Below are positions 34,517 to 45,129 of a DNA stretch of 64,000 bases, one piece after another. The translations under genes and the position numbers were made by a program. How positions within the stretch are numbered: position 1 is the first letter of the stretch; the number at the start of each line of letters is the position of its first letter. The notes under the pieces are model-generated. The model ran no database searches. It was given only the letters and a program-made list of their open reading frames with translations, and had not been told where the DNA came from. Source of the stretch: Chamaecrista fasciculata (taxonomy: Eukaryota; Streptophyta; Magnoliopsida; Fabales; Fabaceae); NCBI GenBank assembly GCA_003254925.1, contig QANZ01035924.1, positions 58,240 through 122,239 of the forward strand. Reading direction: 5' to 3'.

Positions 34517-35390
34517 GGTACATTCTAGGTATATATTTTGTCTCTTCCTCCATTAGGGAGGTCTCTCCTTCCACTAGGAAAGTTTTCCCCTTTCATTAGG
34601 AAAGGGTCGATCTTTTGTTCTTAAAATGTTAGCTCTAGATCTCCTCTTTTTGCTTATACATAATACAAAAAAATTTGGAAGAGCCTTCCTTAAAGAGTAA
34701 AGAGAGGTGTGTTCCCTCTTTCTCTTCTTTTTTTTTTCTGTATTTTGATATTGTTGTAGACCTACTTTCTCATGTACTTGAGAGGAGATCTGGATTTAAT
34801 TCTTGATATTCATTGGTGTGTTGCCTAAGTTTATTTGATTCTCCTTTGTAATCAGTTCTAGGAGTTCTTGGCTAAACTTTATTGTTAAATTTGAGCCATG
34901 ATTGTATCTTCTTTAATGTATAGCCTTGTACTATTGTATTTTTTTCCTCATGAAGATACAATCATGGCTCAAATTTAACAATAAAATTCTAGGTGTGTTG
35001 CCTAATTTTTTTTTTTCTGTATATCAATAAATTAATTCCCATAAAAAATACATTGACAAATTCATTCAATTAAAATGAATGGATAAGTGTAATTTAAATT
35101 ATTTTAGTCAAAAAAAAAATTAAATGATTAAAATGAAGTAAAAATATAAATAGTAAATCTTCCATTTCTGAAATTTGTTGTTTTTCAAAAGTTTTTTACA
35201 TAAAAAAGTAAAATTAAAAAATGGTCCAAGCGTAATTTTGGTAATTTATCTTTGGGGTAACCTGTAATCAAATCTTTTATCTATCTTTTTTTAATTATTT
35301 TAATTCTATGTCTTTCTCAATATTATGATGTTGCTAATTCGTATGTCTTCTAGATACAGGTAAGATTTGTCCCTTGAGGAAAGAGGGAAT

Positions 35391-35535
35391 GATGCGAAAT
35401 AATTAGCAAATGACATATTTCAAAGATTTGAGGCCAAATCCATTTCAAGAGAGAGGGGATGATGCAAAACACCTAGCCAAAGGTTTATTGCAAATTTCAA
35501 ATGGTGTAATTGCAACATTAGCAGCTAAATGGAAT
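35391..35535 (+). repeat. Left arm of a 145-bp inverted repeat
   Basis: Pairs with 36255-36399 at roughly 85-90 percent identity. Both arms encode the same gypsy polyprotein-tail sequence (PNPFQER.DDAKHLAKG), pointing toward each other across an LTR-like segment. Confidence 0.85.
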
Positions 35536-35604
35536 AAGGAGACTTTATATGAGCTAAATCAAGAGGCTTGGCAAAAGGAAAATATCAAGTGTGGCAACAA
35601 ATAA
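35410..35604 (+). pseudogene. Probable C-terminal tail of a Ty3/gypsy polyprotein
   Basis: The open frame reads YFKDLRPNPFQERGDDAKHL, then LQISNGVIATLAAKW and a QEAWQKE ending. It resembles the region downstream of integrase in gypsy elements ('..LQ.pnGPiTRaRaKk.kea....iQ..w.ke'), with the TRARAK part degraded. It ends at 35604 directly before LTR-like sequence. No integrase or reverse transcriptase precedes it in this frame. Family call from memory of the motif, moderate. Confidence 0.5.
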
Positions 35605-36254
35605 TGTTGAAAACGTCATTTGCTTGATATGGGTAGAATGTAGAGCTATATAACCTATTTTGGGCTCAAAGACTTGAATTGAAAGAGCTTGGACCAAGTG
35701 TTATACATATGAAGACTCATTTAAGCTTAAATAACCATATTTTGAGCTTACATTACTCTTTGTATTTAGGCTTTAACTTTTTGTACGAATTTCTTTAACT
35801 TTGGGCTAAGTCATTTGAAGTCCATTAGTATTTCAAGACATTTAAATCAGCTTTGTTATTTCAATTAGTTGGGCTTCTTGTTTAAAAGTCCATTTAGGGT
35901 TTTAGTAGCTTGGGTTTAGTGCTTTCATGACCCATTATGGTTTCTTTTCACTTGGAGTATAAATACTCCTTTTAAGACCTTTGTAATGGAGATTTGAGTT
36001 TATGATATTTGTGAATTTGGTTTATCCAACTTGTGAGAGTGGATTCTCTCTAGGGTTCTTCATAGTACTAACAGACTTATCAAGACTTGATCATCCTTGT
36101 GGCGTCTTGTAACACTTCGGGTCTTTGTTTGTTTGAGTTCAAGGGTTCAAGTGTGATCACTAGACCTTTGTTTACCTTTCTTTGGGGTTGTATATTTCAA
36201 CTTGGTGGTGGGTTCGTGGGATTTTCCCTTGTGGGTTCGCACCCTTACTCATTT
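35605..36254 (+). mobile_element. LTR-like segment between inverted polyprotein tails
   Basis: Follows the polyprotein tail as an LTR would. It contains a TATA box (gtataaata, 35,957) followed by a 'tctctctagggttcttcat' leader-like region. The exact ends are not resolved. After it comes the same polyprotein tail in reverse, an arrangement not produced by normal integration. Confidence 0.5.
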
Positions 36255-36399
36255 AATCCATTTAGGTCCTGATGTTGCAATTAGACCATTTGGAATTTGC
36301 AATGAACCTTTGGCTAGGTGTTTCGCATCATCCCATCTCTCTTGAAATGGATTTGGACTCAAATCCTTGAAATATGTCCTTTGCTCATTATTTTGCATC
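36255..36399 (-). repeat. Right arm of the 145-bp inverted repeat
   Basis: Reverse-complement partner of 35391-35535. On the minus strand it encodes LSPNPFQERWDDAKHLAKG, so it is a second copy of the polyprotein tail. Confidence 0.85.
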
Positions 36400-36464
36400 A
36401 TAAGGGCTTGTGTCCTAGAGCACCAAGGAAGTTGAGACCAGTTTTTTTCACTGATCGAGTTTTC

Positions 36465-37125
36465 GTATAACAACAGTTACCATTCCAGTATCGGGATGGC
36501 AACATACAAAGCGTTGTATGGAAGGAAGTGTAGGTCTCCACTCTGTTGGTCAGAGATGGGAGAAAGCTATCTTGTGGGACCAGATGTGGTTCGTCAAACC
36601 ACATAACATATTGAGATGATATGGGATAAGATGAGGATGACTCAAAGCCAGCAAGTGTCTTATGCTAATAGGGGAAGAAGGGACCTCGAGTTCTAAGGAG
36701 GCGATAACGTGTTTCTACGTGTGACCCCTACGATCTCCGGAGAGGAGACGTTGAGATGTAAGAAGCTGAATCCTTCTTATGTGGGACCGTACCAGATTAT
36801 GCAGAGAGTAGGTCTGGTTGCATACCGTTTGGCTCTACCGCCATCGATGGCGCAGATGCATGATGTGTTTCATGTGTCACAGTTGAGGAAGTACATCGGG
36901 AATCCGACCCATGTTCTAAATCTTAGTCAAGTGCGACTAGATAAGAACTTGACGTTTCATTTGGAACCGGTTGGGATCCTGCAATATGAAGTGAAGAGGT
37001 TGAGGAATAAGGAAATTCCCCTAGCAAAGGTCTTGTGGTAGAACTCGTCTGTCCAAGAGGCTACATGGGAGCGAAAGGCTGCAATGAGATTGCACCACCC
37101 GTTATTGTTCTTAGAATGAACGAAT
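36465..37125 (+). pseudogene. Ty3/gypsy integrase C-terminus and chromodomain-like relic (Del/Tekay type)
   Basis: Translating the homologous frames gives YNNSYHSSIGMATYKALYGR, CRSPLCWSEMGE, then GDNVFLRVTP, a KLNPSYVGPYQIMQRVGLVA stretch, YRLALPP and HDVFHVSQLRKYI: the integrase C-terminal GPY/F module. A chromodomain-like end follows (EVKRLRNKEIPLAKVLW, then EATWERKAAMR). Stops interrupt it near 36,602, 36,693, 37,041 and 37,118; the longest open piece is 36709-37041. The domain bound chromatin to direct insertion in the living element. At 37,145-37,156 a PPT-like aagagggggaga follows, as in chromoviruses. Confidence 0.9.
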
Positions 37126-38070
37126 TTTGGGGACAAAATTCTTTTAAGAGGGGGAGAATTTTCCAAAGCATTGGTCAAGTCTCGCGGCGGGTTTTGCGAC
37201 TATTTACACTCTTGTTCATCTTCTTGGCTATAATAATCTACTTGGAGCTTATTGTGGGATCATGGAAATTCAACCTGAATTGGATCATCTTTGCACTATG
37301 AGCAGCTAATTCTTCATACCGGAGGAGCGTTGGAGCAAGCATGAGGTAGGGTTTCACATAAGGAGTTTTTCTCACACTAGGATTAGGGTTTTCTCTTCTT
37401 GTTCTTGTTTTCTAGTTGAACTTAAGAACTAGTCGTGAATCTAATTTTTGTTTCTTGATTGAGAACTTGGTTTTAATTCTTCCAAATATATCTTGATTGT
37501 AACCTTAAAGTTGATGCTAGTTTGGTTATAATTATAGATGTATAGCTTTGACAATAGTAGTTGTTATAGAGATTATGTTTCTTGATCAACTTTATCATCA
37601 ATTGAATGAGGTTTTCAATTCTTATTGTAGATCTATCTTAGGATGGTTTGTGTGCGAATAATCAATTTATCTTTAGTAGTGATGATTGCTTAATCCAATT
37701 GTTCTGTCGGGTGTTTTCTCAATTTGGTTGATCTATTCGTTTATTATTATTTCTTTCAACTCAATCTTTTTAATAAAAAACCCAAAAATATTTATTGCTT
37801 TGTTTAATTATTGTCTTAGGTCATAGATAAACAATCAAAGAACAATTTTCCCTTGCTTTTGCCCGATTAGTGATAACTTAGTATTATTTGCTCTTAAACT
37901 TCGCAAGAAAGTTCGTTAAGAGATCGACTCGGATTGCACCTCTATAGTGCATTTATTTTGGTATTTTGGCCGACTAGCGACGGATCCAATCAGGACATAA
38001 GCTTCCTAATGTGACCAACCATCATCGTGGTCTTTTAGGGAAAAGCCGCAGCAAGCAAGCATAAGCCTGG
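37126..38070. other. Non-coding sequence downstream of the gypsy relic
   Basis: After the PPT-like run no TG-starting LTR typical of the family is seen, so the element is truncated or diverged. The stretch 37,330-38,000 has leader-like composition ('gggttttctcttcttgttc', 'cgactcggattgcacctcta') but no ORF of note. Confidence 0.4.
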
Positions 38071-38079
38071 TTTTTATTG

Positions 38080-38665
38080 TTTTGCCTTTGAGCGTTGAAT
38101 GAAATATTTTTGGCCAAAATAATTTAGTTATTAAATCAATATCAATTTGTCATTATTAATTTGCATTTTGTTAATGATTCAAGAAAAGTAAGCAAAGAAT
38201 TTTTTTAAAAAAAGTATAGAAAGGAAACTTATTTCATAATTAAAGTAACAGAGAATATTTTCATAATTGTAAATCCAATTATACTTAGAAAGATATTTTT
38301 AAGATAATTCCTTTTTTGAAAAGAAAATATATATTAATAGAAAAATAATTCCTTTTTGGGAAAATAGTTAGGATAATTATGAAAATTGTTCATGATACAA
38401 CAAAAAAAAATTATGAACGTTTTTCGTGGGCATTGTAACACGTGATTCAGATGTAGATTTAATAATAATTGATCAGCTCATGGTTTTCCAAAGACTTGAA
38501 ACCAAAACTTAGAAACAACTAAAAAACCAGAAACCATTTCCAGCCTTAAAAGCCCTGGGCACCATAGGGAAAATCATGCGCTGAATTCCACTATAAATAT
38601 AGAAAGCTACTACAGTCTTTTAGTCATAAAATAGTTTTAGACACCTTCATATTTTTCGTTAAAAA
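38080..38665 (+). pseudogene. Gene X 5' flank, block 1 (coding part lost)
   Basis: Homologous to the sequences just upstream of gene X exon 1 in blocks 2 and 3 ('tttttggccaaaataattta', 'gattcaagaaaagtaagc'). A TATA-like tataaatata lies at 38,592. At the position where the start codon would be, the copy is replaced by a MITE beginning near 38,672, so no protein remains. Confidence 0.7.
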
Positions 38666-38671
38666 ATTTTA

Positions 38672-38965
38672 GGATAAATTACACTTTGGTATCCTGTGGT
38701 TTGACCCTATTTCACTTTGGTACCCTGTGGTTTGAAACTTGACACTTTGGTACCCTTTGGAGCTATTTTGTAATTATAACCATAACAAATTTTGAAAAAG
38801 TTACATATTGACCCCAAAAAATTATTAAAAAATTACAAATAGATCCTTGGATACATATTATCTAGGGACCAAAATGAAAACTTTAAAAAAATTTGGAGTC
38901 AATATGTAATTTTTGCAAAATTTGTTATAGTTAAAATTACAAAATAGCTCCAAAGGATACTAAAG
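38672..38965. mobile_element. Foldback MITE, right end truncated
   Basis: It starts ggataaattacactttggta and has inner arms 38748-38818 and 38898-38962 that are reverse complements (ggagctattttgtaat against attacaaaatagctcc). The outer 'ccctgtggtttga' part of the left arm has no partner on the right, so the right terminus is lost. The terminus resembles that of the 14,532 Mutator-like element. Confidence 0.75.
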
Positions 38966-39867
38966 TGTTATTTTGTGTGGATGAGCTTCAAATTATATTA
39001 TTAATAAATCTCTTTCTTATATAAAACTTCTAACAAATCACAGCTAAAAAAATAAAGTCTAACATGAGACATAGATTTGATAGCAATTAAAAGACAATAG
39101 CACATATAATAAGATGTAGATGATACATTCATACTAGAAAAAACTAACACTTTAGTCCGTATACTATATGTCTGATGTCATTCTTATAATTAATTTTTTG
39201 AAACTTTTCAATTAATTTCCAAAAATTCATGATCTAATGCACGCAAGTAATCTATTCATGAAGAACACATATCGTCATACAACATAGTCACTGAAAAAAC
39301 TAAAATGCAATGAGTCAAGAATTTTTCGATTCAAAGATCAAAACAATAACATTTATATAATTCATAGATTAAATTGATAGTTTAGTCATTGAGAAAGACT
39401 ACTTAGTGCATTTGAGAATGCTTGAAGATAGATACACTTATGAATAGGTTTTGTTGTTTTCATCATTGTTGAGCCACTCACAGAAGCAATCATCTCCTAC
39501 TTGTAGATCATTTTGTCTTACAAATGTAGACCAACATGAGAAGCCATGTAGGGGTTTCCCCAGCACAAATCACCTTATCGATCAATCCACTTTCTCTCTC
39601 CAACCATAAAGGTCAAATCATTGTTCTCAATCTTCCAAGTACTTGTTCACAAACGGACATGGTAGATTCTACATAAAAATTAATTCATCACACTAGTCAC
39701 TATTTCATGTTCAACCTATGAAGCACATGCAGTGATATGGATACTGATAATATAACAAAAGAAGCATACCCTAAGCAAGGACAAGCGAAGTCCAACCATG
39801 TAGGCATGGCCGCTAAACCATGTCCCAAAATGGGACAAGGTAGTGGCCATATCCCACCATTGGGCCT

Positions 39868-39906
39868 GGCCGCAAGGCCATGTCCCACATGGGACATGTA
39901 GCGGCC
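39868..39906. other. Strong hairpin in the LTR U3 region
   Basis: GGCCGC plus CATGTCCCA on the left pairs with TGGGACATG plus GCGGCC on the right, with a short bulge and almost no loop. More copies of the same word nearby (39,808; 39,935) give alternative pairings. Confidence 0.7.
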
Positions 39907-40177
39907 ATGTCCCAAACAGCCCCAAACTTTAGGGCATGGCCGCTAGGCCATGTCTCACATTTGGAAGGACACGACAATCATCAGCTTATCATATCCTACG
40001 TTGGAAATTGAGTCAATCACGCATTCCTCCTTCCAGAAATTAACGAATTCGATTAAGATTTGCCTTAGATATTTTCAAGAGGTTTCTTCACGGCAGCATC
40101 AACACCAAAGGGATTCTCCTATAATCAAGGGGAAACGGAATGCCCCAAATATCGGACCTGCTTATGGCCGCCTGCAC

Positions 40178-40184
40178 TATAAAA
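40178..40184 (+). promoter_or_regulatory. TATA box of solo LTR
   Basis: Tataaaa, 434 bp into the LTR and about 80 bp before CACTAACTTA, the same spacing as in the 5841 LTR. Confidence 0.6.
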
Positions 40185-40501
40185 GAGCTTAGGCATGCTC
40201 AATTAAGGTAACACACTCTACTCAGTCTAGACTGATTACTCTCATATACTCTTCACTAACTTAGGCATCGGAGGAGAATCGCGGGGCAGCACCCCTGCTG
40301 TTCTTTGTTTTGCAGGAAATCGTCACCAGAATTCCTCACTGAACCAGGTAAAGCCCCTCGGGCCAGAACTTAGTTCATCAGATACAGATACGAGATACAA
40401 CATGGACACACTAGCACATGATTTTCTTTAAATTATATGAGACGGTGCGACATGCATTTATATATAAAGACACAATTGAAAATCAATAAATCTTGATAAA
40501 A

Positions 40502-40849
40502 ACTTTAAGGTCAAAGTGTAAGTTTGGTACCATATCTTTTGATGAGTTCTTAATTTGATCTGTATTTTTTTGTTTTTTGGGACTTTTGGTTTCATATCTT
40601 TGCAAAAGGTCCCAATTTAGACCCATATAAATTTTGGTCTCAATTGATTCTTTTGCAAAGATATGAGACCAATTCTGCAACTTGATCGAAAGATATATGA
40701 TCAATTATGCAATTGACCCAAAAATAAGTGAACAAATTTCAACAAAAAAAATATATGGAACCAAATTGAATCTTGACCAAATATATGAGACCAAAATTGC
40801 AACAAAAAAGACATGAGGCCAAATTGGGATTTTGACCAAACTTTAAAAA
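40502..40849. mobile_element. Foldback MITE shared by blocks 1 and 3
   Basis: Inverted arms of the 'aaggtcaaagtgtaagtttgg' / 'ccaaattgggattttgacca' type. The same element is at the same place in block 3 (55,588-55,910), so it inserted in the B3 intron before the blocks duplicated. Confidence 0.7.
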
Positions 40850-41569
40850 TTACTGTAGGTACCTTGTGATCATAAAAAGAATATCATATGACCAAAAACA
40901 AAATAATGTAATATCTGAGAGCATACCGGATTATGAGATAATCCTATGGTTAATATGAAGAAAGTATTCTGAGTTGAATATGTGAGCACTAATAGCACCT
41001 CTTGAGCTACTTGTCCCTTTTGTAAGTTTATTTCCAGAACATTTAGCTTTACTCATATCTGATGCCACTCTTTTCTTTCTCTGTTTTTCACTACAAACTC
41101 TGTTTTGTCCTGTTTTTGCACAACACATAATTAATTACATTCCTTAACAAAACTCATTCAAGCTTAGAATTCAAAAATCAATTTCATACCTTCATATGGT
41201 AGTTTATCTGAAGGTTCAATATCCCTAAAGATCTGAACCCTTAAAGTGATGATTTTGCCTCCAGATGTTCCTCCTCCTCTTATGAGCTCTAAAACACAAA
41301 CATCACCAACTTTAAAGTCGTTTTCCTTCCCGAAAGCTCTAAACCCACCAACTTTAAAGTAGTGACCTTTTAATTAATTACCAGGTTCGAAGAAGAATGG
41401 AGGTATGATTGTTTAGCAACAAACACAAAAGATGGAGATTGAGATTTGAAATTGAAACTTGAAAGCATTAGCTAGAGATAGAGAAGGATGAAGATGAAGA
41501 TGGTTCTTACAAGTTCATGAGGGAGGCTGATAGAGATGATGGGCTTGAAAAAGAGAGAAGCCATGGCTA

Positions 41570-42622
41570 GCCCTTTCAACTTCAGCACCACCATGTACGT
41601 TTCAACTTCAAGAGTACATAAACGATTACTGTTTTTTAGAAAAAAATTATTTAATTATTATTATTTATTTAACCGATCAAATTAATTTCTTAATAAGTAC
41701 ACAATTAATGAATCAATAACTCAACGAGCAGAATCTTCAAAAGCTAAATTGGTCCTATAAAAAACTTGCGTTGTGAACAAGTACTTAAAAATATAGTGGA
41801 ATGCTCATATTGGTCCTAAATACATACATCTAAATTTATTTTGGTCAAGGATATTTCAGAAGTTTCACATTGTTCACTTTTGGTCTTAAACTACAAAATG
41901 GTTAGATTTCTCTCATTTCAAGTTTTAATACAAAGAGTCTAGAGCTATGAGTTGTCTTTTTACAAGTACTTTTATTATCCACTTGAAGTTGTCAACAGAT
42001 AATGTCAATTTGAGTTCCGAAAGTAGGCTATTTGTTTCACCATCAAATAAAAAAGTTGGTCATATATATATGGTTTCAAGATCGAATATGACGAGTTTAG
42101 AGTTATGTGGTAGTCTTAAGGAGTATTTTTTTACTCAATTAGAATCGTCATCAAACAATGTCAAATTAACCTTAATAGAGAAAGTATTTATGAAAAATCA
42201 CTTGTTAATGCAATATTTATGAAAAATCACTTGTTAATGCAAATATTGATGATTACATTTATGAAAATATACTATATTTTTATTAATTCATGTTAATTTA
42301 TAAAACTTATATTTATATGTTAATATTATAATTGTATTTTATAACTTCCGATTCAATGTTCACTCTGATTTTTAAAACCTTCCAACAGACAAATTGTCCC
42401 TCCAATCTTCTTGCAAAGGACTTTGTATCCTAATTTGCATTCATAGTCACTGACACTCCATACTAAGTCAATCTCCAGACCCATTATAGATAAAAGGCAC
42501 AGAGAGTATGTAAATGAACAACTACAGAAATATTTAGGGCAAAATAAAACTTTTAAAATATTTTGGACCAAAATAAGCTTGGAGATATATAGTTAGGACT
42601 AATTTGAGTATTTTACCTAGAA
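41570..42622. other. B3 gene upstream region and inter-block DNA, no gene
   Basis: Homologous to 48,760-50,800 and 57,900-58,980. Foldback-style phrases ('ttggtcctaaatac', 'gtttcaagatcgaatatgac') occur. The ORF at 41,947-42,222 has no recognised domain and no open counterpart in the other blocks. Confidence 0.5.
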
Positions 42623-42624
42623 AN

Positions 42625-43368
42625 CCCATAACTATGACAAAGGTTTCATTTTGGTCCCATAACTTTTTTTGTTGCAATTTTGGTCCCATAACTTCTCAAA
42701 ATGTTCCACCGCTAGCCCCTTGGTGAATTCCATCCATATTTAGCCGTTAAGTATGACGTGACATAGTGACTAGGATCATGATGTGGCAAAATAAGATGAA
42801 ATGGACTGAAATAGGATTTATATGCAACATATTAAAACTTATCTATACCCAACCACAATATATACAAAGAGTGGTACTTCGTCTTCCTCGTCAGCCCAAC
42901 GGGATATCCTCTTCCTCGTTCCGCTTCCCGATTTGCCGTAGCCGCCGCTTTGGTTGTTCGATTTTGGCTGAGGATCCCATCGACTTCGTCGGTGCCTTCT
43001 GCTTGAAGTCTCTTCTTCCCCACCAGATTGGTCCCTGTCAGTACCACTCTTTGTATATATGGTGGTTGGGTATAGATAAGTTTTAATATGTTGCATATAG
43101 TTCCTATTTCAGTCCACTTCATCTTATTTTGCCACATAATGATCCTAGTTACTATGCCACGTCATAATTAATGGCTAAATATAAATGGAATTCACCAAGG
43201 GACTAACGGTGGAACCTTTTGAGAAGTTATGGGACCAAAATTGCAACAAAAAATGTTATGGGACTAAAATGAAACCTTTGTCATAGTTATGGGACCAAAA
43301 TTGCAACAAAAAAAGTTATGGGATCAAAATGAAACCTTTGTCATAGTTATGGGACCAAAAGTGCACTT
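42625..43368. mobile_element. Foldback (Pack-MULE-like) element carrying a host gene fragment
   Basis: Arms of about 250 bp are reverse complements: the left arm has ggtttcattttggtcccata and the right arm ggaaccttttgagaagttat. The right arm contains an extra tandem copy of a roughly 57-bp piece. Between the arms lies a GC-rich, non-inverted core with coding sequence (see 42,878). The left terminus is cut by the N at 42,624; the right ends near agtgcacttaagcc. No transposase. Target duplication cannot be tested. Confidence 0.85.
42878..43039 (-). pseudogene. Captured fragment of splicing factor 1 (branchpoint-binding protein)
   Basis: The minus-strand frame encodes [20 protein letters not shown] followed by a [15 protein letters not shown] segment. 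Paired R-S-R-W motifs, the first in RRSRWD(P)QP and the second in RKR.SRWADEE, typify the N-terminal part of plant SF1, where the first motif resembles a U2AF ligand motif. SF1 recognises the intron branchpoint in the nucleus. Only about 50 codons are present, without the KH-QUA2 domain, and both sides pass into the inverted arms. The frame remains open through the fragment and into the arms (42,839-43,096). Confidence 0.7.
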
Positions 43369-43399
43369 AAGCCTATTTTCTTTTTGACCATCTATTTAA

Positions 43400-45100
43400 A
43401 AGAAAAATTCACGGTGTGAAGCTTATAACATATTAGTTATAGGTTAAAAAAAATGTTATGTTAAGCATTAAGGCACATGATTATTGTTTAAAGAGTATAT
43501 TACACTAAGTATACTTGTAGTTTAGTCAAATCTCATATATGGTTCAAAAATTGTCACTTTAAATACCTGTGATTTCGTTAGGTTAAATTTTATAGAAAAT
43601 ATCACGTGTGGTTCACATGACACAACTAAATTTTAACCATTAATTTCTATTACATATTAATCATATCGCCTTCCCTAACATTCATGTTTCTATTTCTATT
43701 TCTTGTTTGGACGCTATGTATCGCGGTTGTCAAATTGGGAAGAAATTAGAAAGTTACTTTTACATTTTAGTTTTCACTTCTCACTCTCTTTAGTGAAAGC
43801 ATGCTATCATTATTTTTTTTTATCAGAGACAAAAATGGACAAAACACCTAACGCGGGTGTTAGTCCTTATTCTCATATAACCTACTTAAATACTCACACA
43901 CACTCACTTTCTACCGATGTGGGGCTTGAAACCACCACAAGAGCATGCCTCAAGCACGCGCTTTGCACTCCCACCCCTCTTTATTAGTAAATTTGTTTTT
44001 TTTCTCAACTGACATACTTTCCTTTTGGACAAATGGATAAATTAACCCACGAAGGTTATACATTTTTAAATGAAAAGTGATAATGATATGTAATGAGAGT
44101 ACAACTAATTAACATTATGAAAAAGGAAAGTGGGTGCATAACTAATTAACATTATGAAAAATATGTCCATACTTATATATATAATCCATTTATTATAATT
44201 AATGTATCATTCGTTAGGAATTATATTTTTGAATTTGATCATGTTCAATGTTTTTGAAAAAAGAAATTAAGATAATCATTATAGAAATTTATATTACAAC
44301 AAATGTATACGTTTTGTTTTATTAAAAAATGTGACGTACATGATCTATTCCAACACAAGACAATTTTCTTATAAGATAACTTTTTATTTGGTCTCTAAAT
44401 TTATATTGTATAAATTAATCAGTTTCTAATTAATTGAAAAGTATGATTTATTTATGAAATATTTCAACTGTCAACCATTTGAAACTTGAATTGAAATTGA
44501 TTTTGTATTTTTTAGTTTTTCAAATTATATTGAAATTATGCTTTTTATTTTTTGAATTTGTATTGAAGGTCAAATTCGTAATTGTAATTGTAAATTAAAC
44601 CAATCTAATTATTAAATCAATATCAATTACCATTATTAATTTGCATTTTGTCAAAGATTCAAGAAAAGTATGTGCCAAATTTTTCATAAATTATAGAAAA
44701 GAAACTTATTTCATAACTAAAGTAATTGAGAATATTTTTATAATTGTAACCCAATTATTATTTGAAAGATTATTTTAAGATAATTCCTTTCATGAAAAAA
44801 TATATATTAATATTAAAATAATCCATTTATGAGAAAATATTAAGGATAATTATGAAAAACTTTTATGATGGAGAAAAAACGTTGTAAAGCTTTTTTGCTG
44901 GTATCGCAGCACGTGATTCATATTTTAGACTTAATAATCTTTGACCAGCACAAAGTTTTCCAAAAACTAGAAAACTAATACTAGAAACAACAAATAAACT
45001 AGAAACCATGTGCTTAATTTTAAAAAAAACTGTGGGCACAACCCACAGAAAGCTATGTGCTGAGTTCCTCTACAAATAGAGAAAGTTGCTACCATCTTTT
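43400..45100. other. Inter-block DNA and gene X upstream region (block 2)
   Basis: 43,400-44,590 is AT-rich with no gene; the 43,703-43,987 ORF has no recognisable domain. From about 44,610 the sequence matches the gene X upstream regions of blocks 1 and 3. Confidence 0.5.
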
Positions 45101-45129
45101 ATACATAAAATACTTTTAGACACTTTTCC

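Larger units (their letters stand above)
11489..35325. repeat. Head-to-tail array of five copies of a composite repeat
   Basis: Five units start at the shared phrase gatcaaatttttga (11489, 17101, 20519, 27391, 32883) and run in the same order: hAT-like end, GTT/GTC tract, a C/D segment with 'tgtcaatgaattatcaaata', an 'aaaccctagc..gccgttgtctcagcg' segment, then 'caccatccac.gggtgc', a minus-strand copia LTR, RNase H tail, and a 'gtttaagggttggat' block leading to the next unit. After removing later insertions, units are about 2.4-5 kb and differ by deletions. Repeats of mixed origin in constant order imply repeated unequal crossing-over of one ancestral composite locus rather than independent insertions. 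Confidence 0.85.
32883..35325. repeat. Composite array unit 5, truncated
   Basis: GTT/GTC tract 33054-33170. Homology breaks at 33,993, resumes at about 34,522 with 'ctaggtatatattttgtctc' and ends for good near 35,325 ('tcaatattatga'), before any copia LTR. A 40-bp inverted echo of the preceding sequence (catgaagatacaatcatggc) occurs at 34,950-34,990. Confidence 0.75.
39745..40380 (+). mobile_element. Solo LTR of a Ty3/gypsy-type element (636 bp), empty site known
   Basis: It begins TGATAATATAAC and ends GTTCATCA, with target duplication GATAC at 39740-39744 and 40381-40385. It carries TATA (40178), CACTAACTTAGGCATCGGAG, a gggg..cccc hairpin and TTTTGCAGG, like the LTR at 5841. The paralogous block 3 reads straight through at 55,474-55,478 with one GATAC. 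Its first 200 bp hold several 'catggccgc.a.gccatgtccc' repeats in both orientations. Confidence 0.92.
39438..41564 (-). pseudogene. REM-type B3-domain transcription factor relic, block 1
   Basis: The exon scheme is inferred from B3 motifs and splice sites. Exon 1, 41511-41564: MASLFFKPIISISLPHEL, then a GT donor. Exon 2 survives only as 41382-41470; most of the first B3 domain is deleted. Exon 3, 41190-41351: FRAFGKENDFKVGDVCVLEL and ITLRVQIFRDIEPSDKLPYE, the C-terminal half of B3 domain 2, then a donor. Exon 4, 40927-41109: Lys/Ser-rich linker and the start of B3 domain 3 (AHIFNSEYF), with a premature stop. Exon 5, 39438-39668: NLPCPFVNKYL, GERKW and WSTFVRQNDLQVGDDC, with frameshifts and stops. 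B3 domains of the REM family bind DNA in the nucleus. A MITE and a solo LTR sit in intron 4. It is non-functional. Confidence 0.85.
38080..43400. repeat. Segmental duplication block 1
   Basis: Order: gene X 5' region (38,080-38,665), MITE, 'ggatgagcttcaaat' region, B3 gene relic (39,438-41,564, minus), then the 'aacaagtacttaaaaatata' region (41,620-41,830). The same order recurs in blocks 2 (44,600-50,870) and 3 (50,880-60,175), with lineage-specific insertions and deletions. Confidence 0.8.
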
